Source of the DNA: Niveispirillum sp.
Lineage (GTDB): Bacteria > Pseudomonadota > Alphaproteobacteria > Azospirillales > Azospirillaceae
NCBI RefSeq assembly: GCF_017996735.1
Contig: NZ_JAGOGJ010000027.1
Coordinates: 1-63,259 of the forward strand
DNA length: 63,259 nt
Direction of reading: 5' to 3'
The notes below the pieces were generated by a model. It ran no database searches. It was not told where the DNA came from and saw only the letters and a list, made by a program, of their open reading frames with translations. Position 1 is the first letter of the stretch; every line of letters begins with the position of its first letter. This document shows, one piece after another, positions 9,137-18,524 of the stretch. A program made the position numbers and the translations under genes.

Positions 9137-10012
9137 CTATCCTTCGGCACTGCCTGCCGCGCGGCGCAGAATATCCACGGCTGACAGGCCCTGTGCCCGC
9201 AGCGCGCGTATGCCGGTGGCACCGTCGCGTTTGGACAACCGCTCGCCCCGGTCGTTCAACAGCAAGCCATGATGGTGGTAATCCGGGACCGGCAGCGACA
9301 GCAGCGCCTGCAACAGGCGGTGGACATGGGTGGCGTGGAACAGATCCTCGCCGCGTGTCACCAATGTCACGCCCTGGATCGCGTCATCCACGGTCACCGA
9401 CAGGTGGTAACTGGTCCGCACGTCGCGGCGCGCCAGCACGATATCGCCCAGCAGGCCGGTATCGGCGGCAACCGTGCCCCGTGCGTGGTCATGCCAGGAC
9501 AGGGGCCCGGTCAGGGCGGTGGCCTTGGCCACGTCCAGCCGGACGGCGTGCGGTTCCCCGGCCGCCACACGGGCCGCCGCCGCCTCGCGCGGCAGATGGC
9601 GGCAGAGGCCGGGATAAAGCGGCCCCTCCGGCCCCATCGCCACCAGATGCGGGGCGTTGCCAGCGCGCGCGATCTCGTCCGCGATCTCTTTGCGGGAACA
9701 AAAACAGGGATAGGTGACGCCCAGGGCGGCCAGCCTTTCCAGGGCGGCGGCGTAATCCCCCATGTGATCGGATTGCCGGCGGACAGGCTCTTCCCAGCGG
9801 AAACCCAGCCAGGCCAGATCCTCCTTCAGCATCACCTCATATTCCGGACGGCAGCGATTGGGGTCGATATCCTCGATCCGCAGCAGGAAACGGCCGACGG
9901 CGGCCTTCGCCGCGTTCACGGCGAACAGGCAGGAATGGACATGGCCCAGATGCAGGAAGCCGGTCGGGCTGGGCGCGAATCGGGTGGTGACCGTGCGGGC
10001 GTCGTCGGGCAT
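9137..10012 (-). CDS. gluQ: tRNA glutamyl-Q(34) synthetase GluQRS
   Basis: A 291-residue paralogue of the catalytic half of glutamyl-tRNA synthetase that attaches glutamate to queuosine at position 34 of tRNA-Asp. RFAPSPTGFLHLGH is the HIGH-type motif, ERLSKRDGA the KMSKS-type motif. The zinc-site cysteines are CFCSR and the later YPGLCRHL. It lacks the anticodon-binding domain of GltX, as expected for this length. ATG 10012 (MPDDARTVTTRF) gives the normal start. Confidence 0.92.
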   Translation of the reverse strand: MPDDARTVTTRFAPSPTGFLHLGHVHSCLFAVNAAKAAVGRFLLRIEDIDPNRCRPEYEVMLKEDLAWLGFRWEEPVRRQSDHMGDYAAALERLAALGVTYPCFCSRKEIADEIARAGNAPHLVAMGPEGPLYPGLCRHLPREAAAARVAAGEPHAVRLDVAKATALTGPLSWHDHARGTVAADTGLLGDIVLARRDVRTSYHLSVTVDDAIQGVTLVTRGEDLFHATHVHRLLQALLSLPVPDYHHHGLLLNDRGERLSKRDGATGIRALRAQGLSAVDILRRAAGSAEG

Positions 10013-10327
10013 GCATCTTTACCGGGGGACAGGGCCATGCCCCTGCTCTGACGACATATACCCCCAATGGATGGCGGGTCACAAGCTCAACGACCACAAG
10101 GGCTTGCGTGTCGCTTCTGTTGCAGGTGCGTGATAATTGCGTCCGCGTCCGGTTGCGCGGGTTGCCAGATGGGGTCGGGCCGTTATATCAAGGTTCCGAC
10201 GTTCCGGCCTGCCGCCAACCTGTCCGCCATCCCGATGCCAGTGGCCCCCAGATGGGTGCCTCCGGGTGGAAGAAGGCGGGGCGCCTTGGGTCGGGAACAC
10301 CGACGGAACGGCGCTTGGGGGTGAGTC
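10013..10327. other. Intergenic region between divergent gluQRS and HNH nuclease
   Basis: This 315-base gap should hold both promoters. Two small tandem hairpins lie near 10271-10305 (AAGGCG/CGCCTT, then GTCGG/CCGAC). I see no conserved RNA family, tRNA or coding sequence. Confidence 0.4.
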
Positions 10328-10981
10328 TTGTCACCACCTTTTGATGGGTGTCCTGCCTTGGTGCTGAATGCGGATTTCCGTCCGCTCAGCTATTTCCCGC
10401 TCTCGCTCTGGTCATGGCAGGACGCGGTCAAGGCCGTGTTCCTGGATCGTGTGAACATCGTCTCGCACTATGACCGCGTGGTGCGATCGCCCCAACTGGC
10501 GATCCGGCTGCCCAGCGTGATCTCCCTGAAGGAATATGTGCCCGCGACGCGGCGCCCGGCCTTCACCCGCTTCAACGTGTTCCTGCGCGACCGGTTCACC
10601 TGTCAATATTGCGGGCGCTGGTTTCCCACGCATGAACTGACCTTCGACCATGTCATCCCGCGCTGCCGGGGCGGGCGGACAAGCTGGGACAATGTCGTCA
10701 CCTCCTGTTCGGCCTGCAATCTGGCCAAGGGCAGCCGCCTGCCCAGCCAGTGCGGCATGCATCCGATGCAGGAACCCTTCGCACCCACGGCTTATGAGCT
10801 GCAGGAGAACGGGCGCAATTTCCCCCCCACCTTCCTGCATGATAGCTGGCGGGATTTCCTGTCCTATGACGATCTGGGGGATGAGGTCGCGGCCGATCCG
10901 AGCGAGGATCTGCCCGGCGCCGCCTTCCCGGCATCGATGACCAGCGCCGAATATTGGGGGGCCGAGTTGGAGCAGGGGTGA
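10328..10981 (+). CDS. HNH endonuclease
   Basis: A 217-residue HNH-family nuclease of the type common and highly conserved in alphaproteobacteria (N-terminus CPALVLNADFRPLSYFPLSLW). The zinc-binding and catalytic core is FTCQYCGRWF, LTFDHVIPRCRGG, WDNVVTSCSACNLAKG: two CxxC pairs around the His-Asn-His site. An in-frame TGA at 10322-10324 means translation cannot begin earlier than the TTG at 10328. That codon is preceded by GGGGGTGA, so TTG is taken as start. Cellular role is not established; its constant presence suggests housekeeping rather than defence. Confidence 0.85.
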   Translation: MSPPFDGCPALVLNADFRPLSYFPLSLWSWQDAVKAVFLDRVNIVSHYDRVVRSPQLAIRLPSVISLKEYVPATRRPAFTRFNVFLRDRFTCQYCGRWFPTHELTFDHVIPRCRGGRTSWDNVVTSCSACNLAKGSRLPSQCGMHPMQEPFAPTAYELQENGRNFPPTFLHDSWRDFLSYDDLGDEVAADPSEDLPGAAFPASMTSAEYWGAELEQG

Positions 10982-11003
10982 CCGGCCGGCCGGTCACCCG
11001 CCC

Positions 11004-12803
11004 TTACGCGCTGCGCCGTTTGGCGGCAAGATCGATGGGGGCGGGAACGGCCGGCGGCGTGCCGGCCTGATCCGACGGGGGCGCCACGGCGGGGAACCGC
11101 GCCAGGAAGCAGGTGCCCTGGTTTGGCGCGCTGCTTTCCACGGTCAGGGTACCGCCCAGCTTCTGGGTAACCTGGCTGTAGGCCAGGTAAAGGCCCAGAC
11201 CGCTGCCCCCCTTTTCACGGCCCGTGGTGAAAAAGGGTTCGAAGATGCGCTCCAACTGGTCCTGGGCCATGCCCTTGCCATCGTCGCGCACACGCAGTTC
11301 GATCCAGCCCGAGGGGTCGGCCCGCAGATCCAGTTCCACCCGGCCGCTTCGGCCATCGGGGAAGGCGTGCGTGACGGCATTGACCAGCAGGTTCGTCACC
11401 AGTTGGGCCACGGCGTCGGGATAGGTATCAGCCGACAATCTCGTGGCGCCGGTCAGGGCGATGGCGTGCGGCGTCTTGCGCGTCTGGGGCCGCAGGGAGA
11501 TCACCACCTCTTCCAGATAACCGGCCAGATCAAAGCGGCGGCGGTCCTGGCGCGTGCGGTCCACGGCCACATGTTTGAAGCTTTCGATCAACCGCGCCGC
11601 GCGTTCCATATTGGATTGCAGGATGCGGGCGGCCAGCGAAGTGGCGTCGATATATTCATTCATCTGTTCCCGGCGCAGCGTGCCCGAAGACAGTGCCTGT
11701 TCAATGCCGCGCGTGTCGTTGGCCAGGCGCGTGGCGGCGGCCAGCGCGGTGCCGACGGGTGTGTTCACCTCATGCGCGATACCGGCCACCAGCCGGCCCA
11801 GCGAGGCCATCTTTTCCGCCTGCACCAGATTGTCCTGGGTTTGGCAAAGCCGGGTCAGGGCCTGTTCGGCCTGATGCCGCGCCTCCCGCTCGGCCAGCAT
11901 CACCCGGCGCAGCGTGGCCATCACCGTGGCCAGCGACAGTCCGGCCACCGACAGGATCGACAGGGCGGCCAGCAGCGTCGCGAAGCTGGCATGATAATCG
12001 GCGGCGGCGAAGGGCCCCAGGCCCCGCGCCGTCATGACGGTCAGGCCGGTGGCAACCATCAGCGTATAGATCGCGGTGCCCAGCAGGCCCAGCCGCAGCC
12101 CTGCCGTCAGAATCAGGCAGAACAGCGCGAAACGCCCGCCCTCGCGCAGCCATAACGGTTCCACCAGGGCCATGGCGGACAGCAGCACCGTGCCCCCGAC
12201 CACCAGTCCCAGCGCCGTCACCCAGCGCCGGCGCAACAGGGCCGTGGCACCGGGGGCGGCCATCAGAATCAAGGGCGGGGCCACCAGCAACACGCCCATG
12301 GCATCGCCCACCCACCAGCTTACCCAGGCGCTGACGATCCCTTCGCCCAGGTTGGCCCCGCCGGCAAGGGCCGCCAGGGTGCCGACCGTCGCGCTTAGCA
12401 TCGGGGACAACAGCACCGGGACCACCAGGAAAGCCACCAGCCCGCCCGGACCGTCGAACAGCGGGCGTTCGCCGCGTGTCCGCGTAAGCCAGGCAAAGGC
12501 GGCCAGGCTGGGCAGGCAATTGCCCAGACCGACCAGCAGGGCGAACACGGGATTGCCGAACATCAGGAGGTTCAGACCGGCCGCCCCGGCAAAAATGCCG
12601 GGAAGAAGCCGCGGTCCCCCGCGCCAGATGGCGGCAAATGCAATACCGGTCGGCGGCCAGATCAGCGTCACCGCCTCCCCCGCGAAGGGCACCTGCAAAC
12701 CCAGCCAGCCCGTGGCCGCGTAGGCCAGGGCCACGAACAGGTTCGCCAACAGCAGCCTTTGGGCCTGCGCCATCAACCATCCCCCGCCATGCGCGGTACG
12801 CAT
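11004..12803 (-). CDS. MASE1-domain membrane histidine kinase
   Basis: A 599-residue sensor kinase. Residues about 12-300 form a polytopic MASE1-like membrane sensor with around eight hydrophobic segments (for example NLFVALAYAATGWLGLQVPF, and PPTGIAFAAIW, a MASE1 hallmark). A short linker leads to the DHp domain with the histidine in GIAHEVNTPVGTALAA near residue 341. The HATPase_c domain ends with DDGKGMA and GGSGLGLYLAY. ATG 12803 is favoured because GGGGTGA sits at normal distance; an in-frame ATG at 12809 is too close to it. No response regulator is adjacent. Confidence 0.88.
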   Translation of the reverse strand: MRTAHGGGWLMAQAQRLLLANLFVALAYAATGWLGLQVPFAGEAVTLIWPPTGIAFAAIWRGGPRLLPGIFAGAAGLNLLMFGNPVFALLVGLGNCLPSLAAFAWLTRTRGERPLFDGPGGLVAFLVVPVLLSPMLSATVGTLAALAGGANLGEGIVSAWVSWWVGDAMGVLLVAPPLILMAAPGATALLRRRWVTALGLVVGGTVLLSAMALVEPLWLREGGRFALFCLILTAGLRLGLLGTAIYTLMVATGLTVMTARGLGPFAAADYHASFATLLAALSILSVAGLSLATVMATLRRVMLAEREARHQAEQALTRLCQTQDNLVQAEKMASLGRLVAGIAHEVNTPVGTALAAATRLANDTRGIEQALSSGTLRREQMNEYIDATSLAARILQSNMERAARLIESFKHVAVDRTRQDRRRFDLAGYLEEVVISLRPQTRKTPHAIALTGATRLSADTYPDAVAQLVTNLLVNAVTHAFPDGRSGRVELDLRADPSGWIELRVRDDGKGMAQDQLERIFEPFFTTGREKGGSGLGLYLAYSQVTQKLGGTLTVESSAPNQGTCFLARFPAVAPPSDQAGTPPAVPAPIDLAAKRRSA

Positions 12804-12878
12804 GGCCATTCACCCCATATTAACACGAGTGTAGAGGATTATCGTCGGAATGGAAGGGTGGCGTGCGGGCTGTCCGTT

Positions 12879-13847
12879 CTATGGCGCCCGACGCGAGGCC
12901 AGACGCCAATGTTTGGCCTGGGAATAGTTGCGGGCCAGGAACTGGTAGGTTTTCTTCAGGACCGCTTCGAAAGCCTGGCTTTTTTCCGCGCTCGTGCTCT
13001 CCCAATCCTCCAGGACCTCGTCCCAGGGCAGCAGGGTCTGGTGCAGATCGTCCCGCATCTCGCGGATATAGGTGATATTCTTGTCGAACTTGGCCAGCAT
13101 CGACAGGATTTCCCCCGTCTGCGCGTCCACCTGGGCGAATCGTTGCTCCAGGTCGGTGATCGGCGGCAGCGACAGGGTCTGCATACGCACGATCTCCTCT
13201 TTGAGGTTCCGTTCGTTCTTGTAGATGCGATGCGCATCCTCCAGACCGGTGCGCACCTTCCCCAGCTTGCCGGCCCGTTCCCGCAGCGCCTCGATATAGG
13301 AAAGCTCCTTGGCCAGCGCCTCGATGCGGTTTTCCACCTGTTCCTCGGCGTTGCCGGTGAGTGACAGTTTGTTGGCGATCATCTGGAACGCCTCGCGTAC
13401 GCGGGCCTTGGTGCCGGGATCCTCCACCACCTGTTCCAGTTGCTCGGGGCTGGACACCACCGTTTCCCCGCCCGTCAGCCAGGTGACCATCTGGACCGTC
13501 AACCGTCCCTTGGCGATCAGGAAATGGCGTTCATCAACCCGCCAGGAGGCGGAACCGTCGATCAGTTCGTTGGGGATCGTGTCGCCGGGCCTGATCTCCC
13601 GCACATATTTCAGCCCCTTGGCCACCATGTTGATCAACTGGCCGTCGAAGCTTTTCGGGTCGATCTTGAATTCGTTGCAGATCTTGTCCAGCGCCACCTC
13701 TGCCTGGACCTTGCCCAGCATGAAGCGCATCACCGGCTCTTCGGCTGATTTGGACCAGACGAACCGGCAGCCATCAACCGTGAACACCTTGTGCTCGAAC
13801 AGGAAATGGGTGCTGCGATTCGGGCTGGGCTGGATGCCTTGGCTCAT
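12879..13847 (-). CDS. Conserved hypothetical coiled-coil protein
   Basis: A 322-residue soluble protein. Residues about 10-60 look like a small beta domain (FLFEHKVFTVDGCRFVW). A middle segment includes GDTIPNELIDGSASW. The C-terminal half is long helical with heptad-like spacing (NAEEQVENRIEALAKELSYIE), suggesting a coiled coil. I do not recognise a catalytic motif. The ATG at 13847 (MSQGIQPSP) is chosen over the frame opening at 13991. It is divergent from the amino-acid ABC ATPase gene with 175 bases between them. Confidence 0.7.
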   Translation of the reverse strand: MSQGIQPSPNRSTHFLFEHKVFTVDGCRFVWSKSAEEPVMRFMLGKVQAEVALDKICNEFKIDPKSFDGQLINMVAKGLKYVREIRPGDTIPNELIDGSASWRVDERHFLIAKGRLTVQMVTWLTGGETVVSSPEQLEQVVEDPGTKARVREAFQMIANKLSLTGNAEEQVENRIEALAKELSYIEALRERAGKLGKVRTGLEDAHRIYKNERNLKEEIVRMQTLSLPPITDLEQRFAQVDAQTGEILSMLAKFDKNITYIREMRDDLHQTLLPWDEVLEDWESTSAEKSQAFEAVLKKTYQFLARNYSQAKHWRLASRRAP

Positions 13848-14022
13848 CGGGGGGTCGTTTCCGGTCAGTCTGCGCGCTTGATGTGCAACAGATAGCACGG
13901 TCGCATGCCAGCAGCCCCGCCCAAATCGATTGCGGTGCGAAAGCCAGGATTTCCCCTTTCGCGGCCATGCCTTGGCGGGGTAGCTTGGCACGGAATCCTT
14001 GATCTGCCCTTAATGGACGCCG

Positions 14023-14817
14023 ATGCCGCCTGCCCCCATCGTTTCCGGTTCCGTTCCCGCCGTCGAGGTGGAGGCGCTGCATAAGCGTTTCGGCGACAAT
14101 GAGGTGCTGAAAGGCGTGTCGCTGAACGCGGCGGAGGGGGAGGTGGTGGCCCTGATCGGATCATCCGGGTCGGGCAAAAGCACGCTGCTGCGCTGCATCA
14201 ACCTGCTGGAAATCCCCGATGACGGGATCGTGCGCATCGGTGGCGAACAGATCGCCATGAAGCGCGGCCGCCACGGCGCCATGCCGGCGGACGGCAGGCA
14301 GGTGGAACGTATCCGCCAGCGCTGCGGCATGGTGTTCCAGAGCTTCAATCTCTGGACTCATATGACGGTCCTGGAAAACATCATCGAGGCACCGGTCCAT
14401 GTGCTGAAGCAGCCGAAGGATCAGGCCATCGCCAAGGCCGAGGCGCTGCTGGCCAAGGTCGGCCTGTCGGCCAAGCGCGACGCCTATCCGTCGCAGATGT
14501 CGGGCGGGCAGCAGCAGCGCGCGGCCATCGCCCGCATGCTGGCCATGGAACCCAAGGTCATGCTGTTCGACGAGCCGACCAGCGCGCTCGACCCCGAACT
14601 GGTGGGGGAGGTGCTGAAGGTTATCCGCGATCTGGCGATGGAGGGGGCGACCATGCTGATCGTCACCCACGAAATGGCCTTCGCGCGTGAGGTGTCGCAC
14701 AAGGTCGTCTTCCTGCATCAGGGGCGGATCGAGGAGCAGGGGACGCCGGCGGAACTGTTCGGCAACCCGAAATCCGAACGCTGCCGCCAGTTCCTGTCCC
14801 GCGAGGGGCAGCGCTGA
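14023..14817 (+). CDS. Polar amino acid ABC transporter, ATP-binding protein
   Basis: A 264-residue ATPase of the HisP/GlnQ class. Walker A is GSSGSGKST, the Q-loop FQSFNLW, the ABC signature MSGGQQQR, Walker [14 protein letters not shown], and the switch histidine is in IVTHEM. It energises uptake through the two permeases at 16992-18395. First gene of the operon: the lipoprotein binding component follows after 73 bases. Basic amino acids are a plausible substrate from the general resemblance to HisP/OccP, but the sequence does not decide it. Confidence 0.92.
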   Translation: MPPAPIVSGSVPAVEVEALHKRFGDNEVLKGVSLNAAEGEVVALIGSSGSGKSTLLRCINLLEIPDDGIVRIGGEQIAMKRGRHGAMPADGRQVERIRQRCGMVFQSFNLWTHMTVLENIIEAPVHVLKQPKDQAIAKAEALLAKVGLSAKRDAYPSQMSGGQQQRAAIARMLAMEPKVMLFDEPTSALDPELVGEVLKVIRDLAMEGATMLIVTHEMAFAREVSHKVVFLHQGRIEEQGTPAELFGNPKSERCRQFLSREGQR

Positions 14818-14890
14818 ACACGGTCAATCCATACACAATCGATGAGCCGGCAACCCGGCCATGGTTCGCATTTCTGGGGGAGTGGAGTTG

Positions 14891-15763
14891 ATGAAGAAGC
14901 TGATGGCGACGCTGGCGCTGGCCGGAATGATGGCGCTCTCCGGCTGCGGCAAGGAGGATGCCAAGCAGGCCGCCCCTGTGGCCGGTGGCATCCCCAACCC
15001 GTTGCGGGTCGCCACGGAAGGCGCCTATCCGCCCTACAACATGGTCGATGCGTCCGGCAATCTGGTCGGGTTCGAAATCGACATGATGAAGGATGTCTGC
15101 AAGCGTATGGGCACCGAATGCCAGTTCATGGCCCAGGCCTGGGACGGCATGATCCCGGCGCTGCAGGCCGGCCGCTTCGACGCCATCGTTGCCGGCATGT
15201 CCATCACGGATGAGCGTCTGGCCGCTGTCGACTTCTCCAAGGGCTATACGACGACGCCGGCCTATCTGGTGTCGGCCAACGCCAATCCCTTGCAGGATAT
15301 CGATTACGGGATCGAGCGTATCGATCTGACAGAGATCAGCCCGGAGGAACAGGCCGCCATCGACAAGATCAAGGGGCTGCTGAAGGGCAAGGTTCTGGGT
15401 GTGCAGACCAGCACCATCCATGCCAATTTCGCCGATGCCTATCTGGCCGATGTGGTGGAAATCCGCCGCTACGACACGCAGGAGAACCTGGCGCTGGACC
15501 TGCAGACGGGCCGGGTGGAGATCGGGCTGGCCGACGCCATCACCTGGAACGCCTTCCTGCAACGGCCAGAGGGCAAGGATTTCAGCTATTTCGGTCCCGG
15601 TTTCGACGGAGGCCTGTTCGGACGCGGTCAGGGTATCGCCATCGCCAAGGGCCGCCCTGAACTGCTGGCGGCATTGAACAAGGCCATCGCCGAGATGAAG
15701 ACCGATGGCAGCATGAAGAACCTTTCGGTGCAGTGGTTCGGTTTCGACAGTTCCATGCCCTGA
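14891..15763 (+). CDS. Amino acid ABC transporter substrate-binding lipoprotein
   Basis: A 290-residue family-3 solute-binding protein. The N-terminus has a lipoprotein signal with lipobox LSGC at about residues 16-19, so it should be membrane-anchored in the periplasm. Ligand-pocket stretches include TEGAYPPYN, GFEIDMMKDV, WDGMIPALQAGRFDAIVAGMSIT and the second-lobe VLGVQTSTIH. An insert between the lobes (IERIDLTEISPEEQAAIDKIKG) is longer than in HisJ or GlnH. ATG 14891 (MKKLMATL) is preferred over the opening at 14861 because it gives a clean signal peptide. Confidence 0.9.
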   Translation: MKKLMATLALAGMMALSGCGKEDAKQAAPVAGGIPNPLRVATEGAYPPYNMVDASGNLVGFEIDMMKDVCKRMGTECQFMAQAWDGMIPALQAGRFDAIVAGMSITDERLAAVDFSKGYTTTPAYLVSANANPLQDIDYGIERIDLTEISPEEQAAIDKIKGLLKGKVLGVQTSTIHANFADAYLADVVEIRRYDTQENLALDLQTGRVEIGLADAITWNAFLQRPEGKDFSYFGPGFDGGLFGRGQGIAIAKGRPELLAALNKAIAEMKTDGSMKNLSVQWFGFDSSMP

Positions 15764-15783
15764 TGCCCGGGGGAGTACCTTCT

Positions 15784-16971
15784 GTGAGCGACCAGTCCTA
15801 TCGTCCCTTTGTCCTCAACTGGCGCCTGACCGAGCTGCATGGCTGGGGGCTGGTGGGTGTGCATACCTGCCTTTATCTGCTGAAAACTGGCGGCTCGCCC
15901 ATGTTGATCAGCCCGTCCGACCTGTTGAGCATGCGTCCGCAGACGCAGGAGAAGCTCCGCGCGCTGGATCTGCCGGCCGAACGCCTGTCGACCTACATCG
16001 AGCTGGTGCAATCGCAGGGCAAGCGGCTGCATCTGGAAAATGCCACCGTGCTGTATGCGCTGGGCGACCTCATGCAACCCAATTTCAGCCAACAGCCGAT
16101 CTTGGGTGACCGCAATGTGGGCGTGGGGGCCTTCACGGAAACCAAATTTTCGACGAAGGCATTGACGGACGCCCGCTCCTACGGGCGCATCGTCATTCAT
16201 TCCAACTTCAACAAGCAGGTGCTGGCGGAGCACGGGGTCGCGTCGGATTGCGTCTTTCAGGGGGTCGATCCGACGGAAGTATCCCCCGGTCCCAAGAAGG
16301 GCAAGTTCGGCGATCGTTTCGCGATCTTTTCCGGCGGCAAGATCGAGTTCCGTAAGGGGCAGGATATCGTGCTGAGGGCTTTCCGGGCCTTCCAGCAGCG
16401 CCGGCCGGAGGCGCTGCTGGTCACGGCCTGGGCCAATTTCTGGCCGGTCACGGCCCTCTCGATGCGCGCCAGCCCGCTTGGACTGGAGCCCTTGCAACTG
16501 ACGGCCGATGCGTCGGATGTGGATATCGTCGGCTGGATGCGTGCCAACGGCCTGCCGGAGAATTCCTACCTTAATATCGGCTTCCTTTCGCGCGAACGCA
16601 TCGCCCCGCTGCTGCATGAATGTGATCTGGCCGTGTTCCCCAACCGGTGCGAGCCGGGCACCAATCTGGTGGCGATGGAGGCCATGGCCTGTGGCGTGCC
16701 GCTGGTCCTGTCGGCCAATACCGGCCATCTGGACCTGATCGGCGATGATCGCACCTATGTCCTGTCCCGTCAGGGGCCGGTGCCGGGCACGGGGGACAAT
16801 ACCCGCTACTGGGGCGAAAGCGACGTGGAGGAACTGGTCGAGGCCATGGAGCATGCCTATCAGAACCGGGATGCCGCGCGGGCGCGCGGGCTGGCCGGTG
16901 CGCAATGGGTGCTGAACAACCGTCGCTGGGACCAGTTCGCCGCTGAATTCGTCGATGTCTGTAACCGCTGA
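15784..16971 (+). CDS. Glycosyltransferase (GT4/GT-B-like) inside the ABC operon
   Basis: A 395-residue GT-B-type glycosyltransferase. The C-terminal donor domain has FSGGKIEFRKGQDIVLRAF, ECDLAVFPNRCEPGTNLVAMEAMACG (the E-x7-E region of retaining GT4 enzymes), then LSANTGHLDLI. The N-terminal half (HGWGLVGVHTCLYLL) fits the acceptor domain. The start is GTG 15784, 20 bases after the binding-protein stop; upstream in-frame codons overlap the previous gene. Its stop is 20 bases before the permease ATG, so it is embedded in the amino-acid transporter operon. Acceptor and donor sugars are unknown. No signal peptide or membrane segment is seen. Confidence 0.85.
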   Translation: MSDQSYRPFVLNWRLTELHGWGLVGVHTCLYLLKTGGSPMLISPSDLLSMRPQTQEKLRALDLPAERLSTYIELVQSQGKRLHLENATVLYALGDLMQPNFSQQPILGDRNVGVGAFTETKFSTKALTDARSYGRIVIHSNFNKQVLAEHGVASDCVFQGVDPTEVSPGPKKGKFGDRFAIFSGGKIEFRKGQDIVLRAFRAFQQRRPEALLVTAWANFWPVTALSMRASPLGLEPLQLTADASDVDIVGWMRANGLPENSYLNIGFLSRERIAPLLHECDLAVFPNRCEPGTNLVAMEAMACGVPLVLSANTGHLDLIGDDRTYVLSRQGPVPGTGDNTRYWGESDVEELVEAMEHAYQNRDAARARGLAGAQWVLNNRRWDQFAAEFVDVCNR

Positions 16972-16991
16972 ACCCCGACCGGAATGCCCCC

Positions 16992-17705
16992 ATGCTTGAT
17001 CTTCTCCGTTTCGGCAGTGATGGCTGGGGTGACGAGATCGCCAACGGGGCGGTCATGACCCTGATGGTCGCCATATCGGCCTATCTGATCGGTATCGTTG
17101 TCGGTTCCGGGGCTGCGGCGGCGAAGCTGTCGGGTCCGGCGCCGCTGCGCTGGCTGGCCGCCCTTTACACGACGGTGGTGCGGGGTGTGCCGGCCCTTCT
17201 GGTGATCTGGCTGCTGTTCTTCGGCGGGTCGGGTCTTGTCACCTGGGTGGCCGGGCTGTTCGGCTATGGCGGGCGGGTGGACCTGTCGGCCTTTGCGGTG
17301 GGGGTGGCGGCGGTCGGCATCGTGTCCGGGGCCTATGCGACGGAGGTGATCCGGGGCGCCGTCCGGGCCGTGCCCAAGGGACAGTTGGAGGCGGCGCGGG
17401 CGCTGGGCATGGGACGGTTGCTGATCCTGCGCCGCATCCTGATTCCGCAGGCCTTGCGCTATGCCCTGCCGGGCCTGGGCAATGTCTGGCAGATGACGCT
17501 GAAGGACACGACGCTGGTCTCTGTCGTGTCCTTGGCCGAACTGATGCGTCAGGCCTATCTGGGCATGCAATCGACGCGTCAGCCCTTTCTGTTCTATCTC
17601 ACCGCGGCCATCCTCTACATGATCATGACCACCTGCTCGGAAGCCTTGTTCCGGGCCCTGTCGCGCCGGGCCGAACGTGGCGTGCGCCGCGCCGTGGCGA
17701 ACTGA
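16992..17705 (+). CDS. Amino acid ABC transporter permease (HisQ-like)
   Basis: A 237-residue inner-membrane permease with about five hydrophobic segments (AVMTLMVAISAYLIGIVVGSG; YTTVVRGVPALLVIWLLFF). The cytoplasmic coupling loop is GQLEAARALGMGRLLILRRILIPQALR, the EAA motif of the HisM family. It should pair with the permease 12 bases downstream to form the channel of the ABC transporter. Confidence 0.92.
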   Translation: MLDLLRFGSDGWGDEIANGAVMTLMVAISAYLIGIVVGSGAAAAKLSGPAPLRWLAALYTTVVRGVPALLVIWLLFFGGSGLVTWVAGLFGYGGRVDLSAFAVGVAAVGIVSGAYATEVIRGAVRAVPKGQLEAARALGMGRLLILRRILIPQALRYALPGLGNVWQMTLKDTTLVSVVSLAELMRQAYLGMQSTRQPFLFYLTAAILYMIMTTCSEALFRALSRRAERGVRRAVAN

Positions 17706-17717
17706 GGGGGGCGGCAC

Positions 17718-18395
17718 ATGAATATCGACATGATCCTCTCCTCGCTGCCGGCGCTGCTGTCGGGCGCCTGGGTGACGGTGCAACTGGTCGTGCTGTCGCT
17801 GGGGCTGGGTTTTGTGCTGGCGCTGGCCGTGGCCTTCGGGCGCCTGTCATCGAACCGGTTCGTGGCCGGCGTGACGGGCGTCTATGTCTTCCTGTTCCGT
17901 TCCACCCCGCTGCTGGTGCAGATCTTCCTGATCTATTACGGGCTGGGGCAGTTCGTGGGTATCCGCGAGAGCTTCCTGTGGCCGATCCTGCGCGAGGCCT
18001 ATTGGTGCGCCATCATCGCCTTGACGCTGAACACCGCCGCCTATACCGGCGAGATCCTGCGCGGCGGCATCCAGGCTGTGCCGTTCGGGCAGATCGAGGC
18101 GGCGCGTGCGCTGGGCATGTCGCGGCTGCTTCTGTATCGCCGCATCGTCCTGCCGCAGGCCCTGCGCACCATCCTGCCCGCCTATGGGAACGAGATGATC
18201 CAGATGGTGCAGGCGACATCGCTGGCCAGTGCCATCACGCTGGTGGAACTGACGGGTGCTGCCCGCACCATCGCATCGCGCAGCTTTCAGCCGGTGGAGA
18301 TGTTTATCATCGCCGGCGCCATCTACCTTGCCATGAATTTTGTCATCGCCCAGGGCGTGCGGTGGGCTGAGGGCAGGGCGGCTGCCGGCACCTGA
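17718..18395 (+). CDS. Amino acid ABC transporter permease (HisM-like)
   Basis: A 225-residue partner permease. The hydrophobic N-terminus is WVTVQLVVLSLGLGFVLAL, then FRSTPLLVQIFLIYYGL and the EAA loop GQIEAARALGMSRLLLYRR. It completes the operon ATPase, binding lipoprotein, glycosyltransferase, permease, permease. A 129-base gap follows before the epimerase gene. Confidence 0.92.
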   Translation: MNIDMILSSLPALLSGAWVTVQLVVLSLGLGFVLALAVAFGRLSSNRFVAGVTGVYVFLFRSTPLLVQIFLIYYGLGQFVGIRESFLWPILREAYWCAIIALTLNTAAYTGEILRGGIQAVPFGQIEAARALGMSRLLLYRRIVLPQALRTILPAYGNEMIQMVQATSLASAITLVELTGAARTIASRSFQPVEMFIIAGAIYLAMNFVIAQGVRWAEGRAAAGT

Positions 18396-18524
18396 CCCCC
18401 TGCCGATAGGGCCGGCGGCGGGCAAATCTTTTCAGTGGCCCGCAACGGAGATCCTGGGGTTTTACCGGGAGGACCTGCGTTGCGGACGCGGCCCTTCCGG
18501 GCTCCATAACTGTGAGTGGACAAA

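Noticed and set aside
10250..10320. Tandem hairpins considered as a 4.5S or 6S RNA
   Set aside because: The SRP tetraloop region and the 6S bubble are absent; the hairpins are short and could be chance in GC-rich DNA.
11770..12813. 347-residue Gly/Arg-rich minus-strand frame
   Set aside because: A frame-shifted shadow of the MASE1 kinase; the real frame has clear membrane segments.
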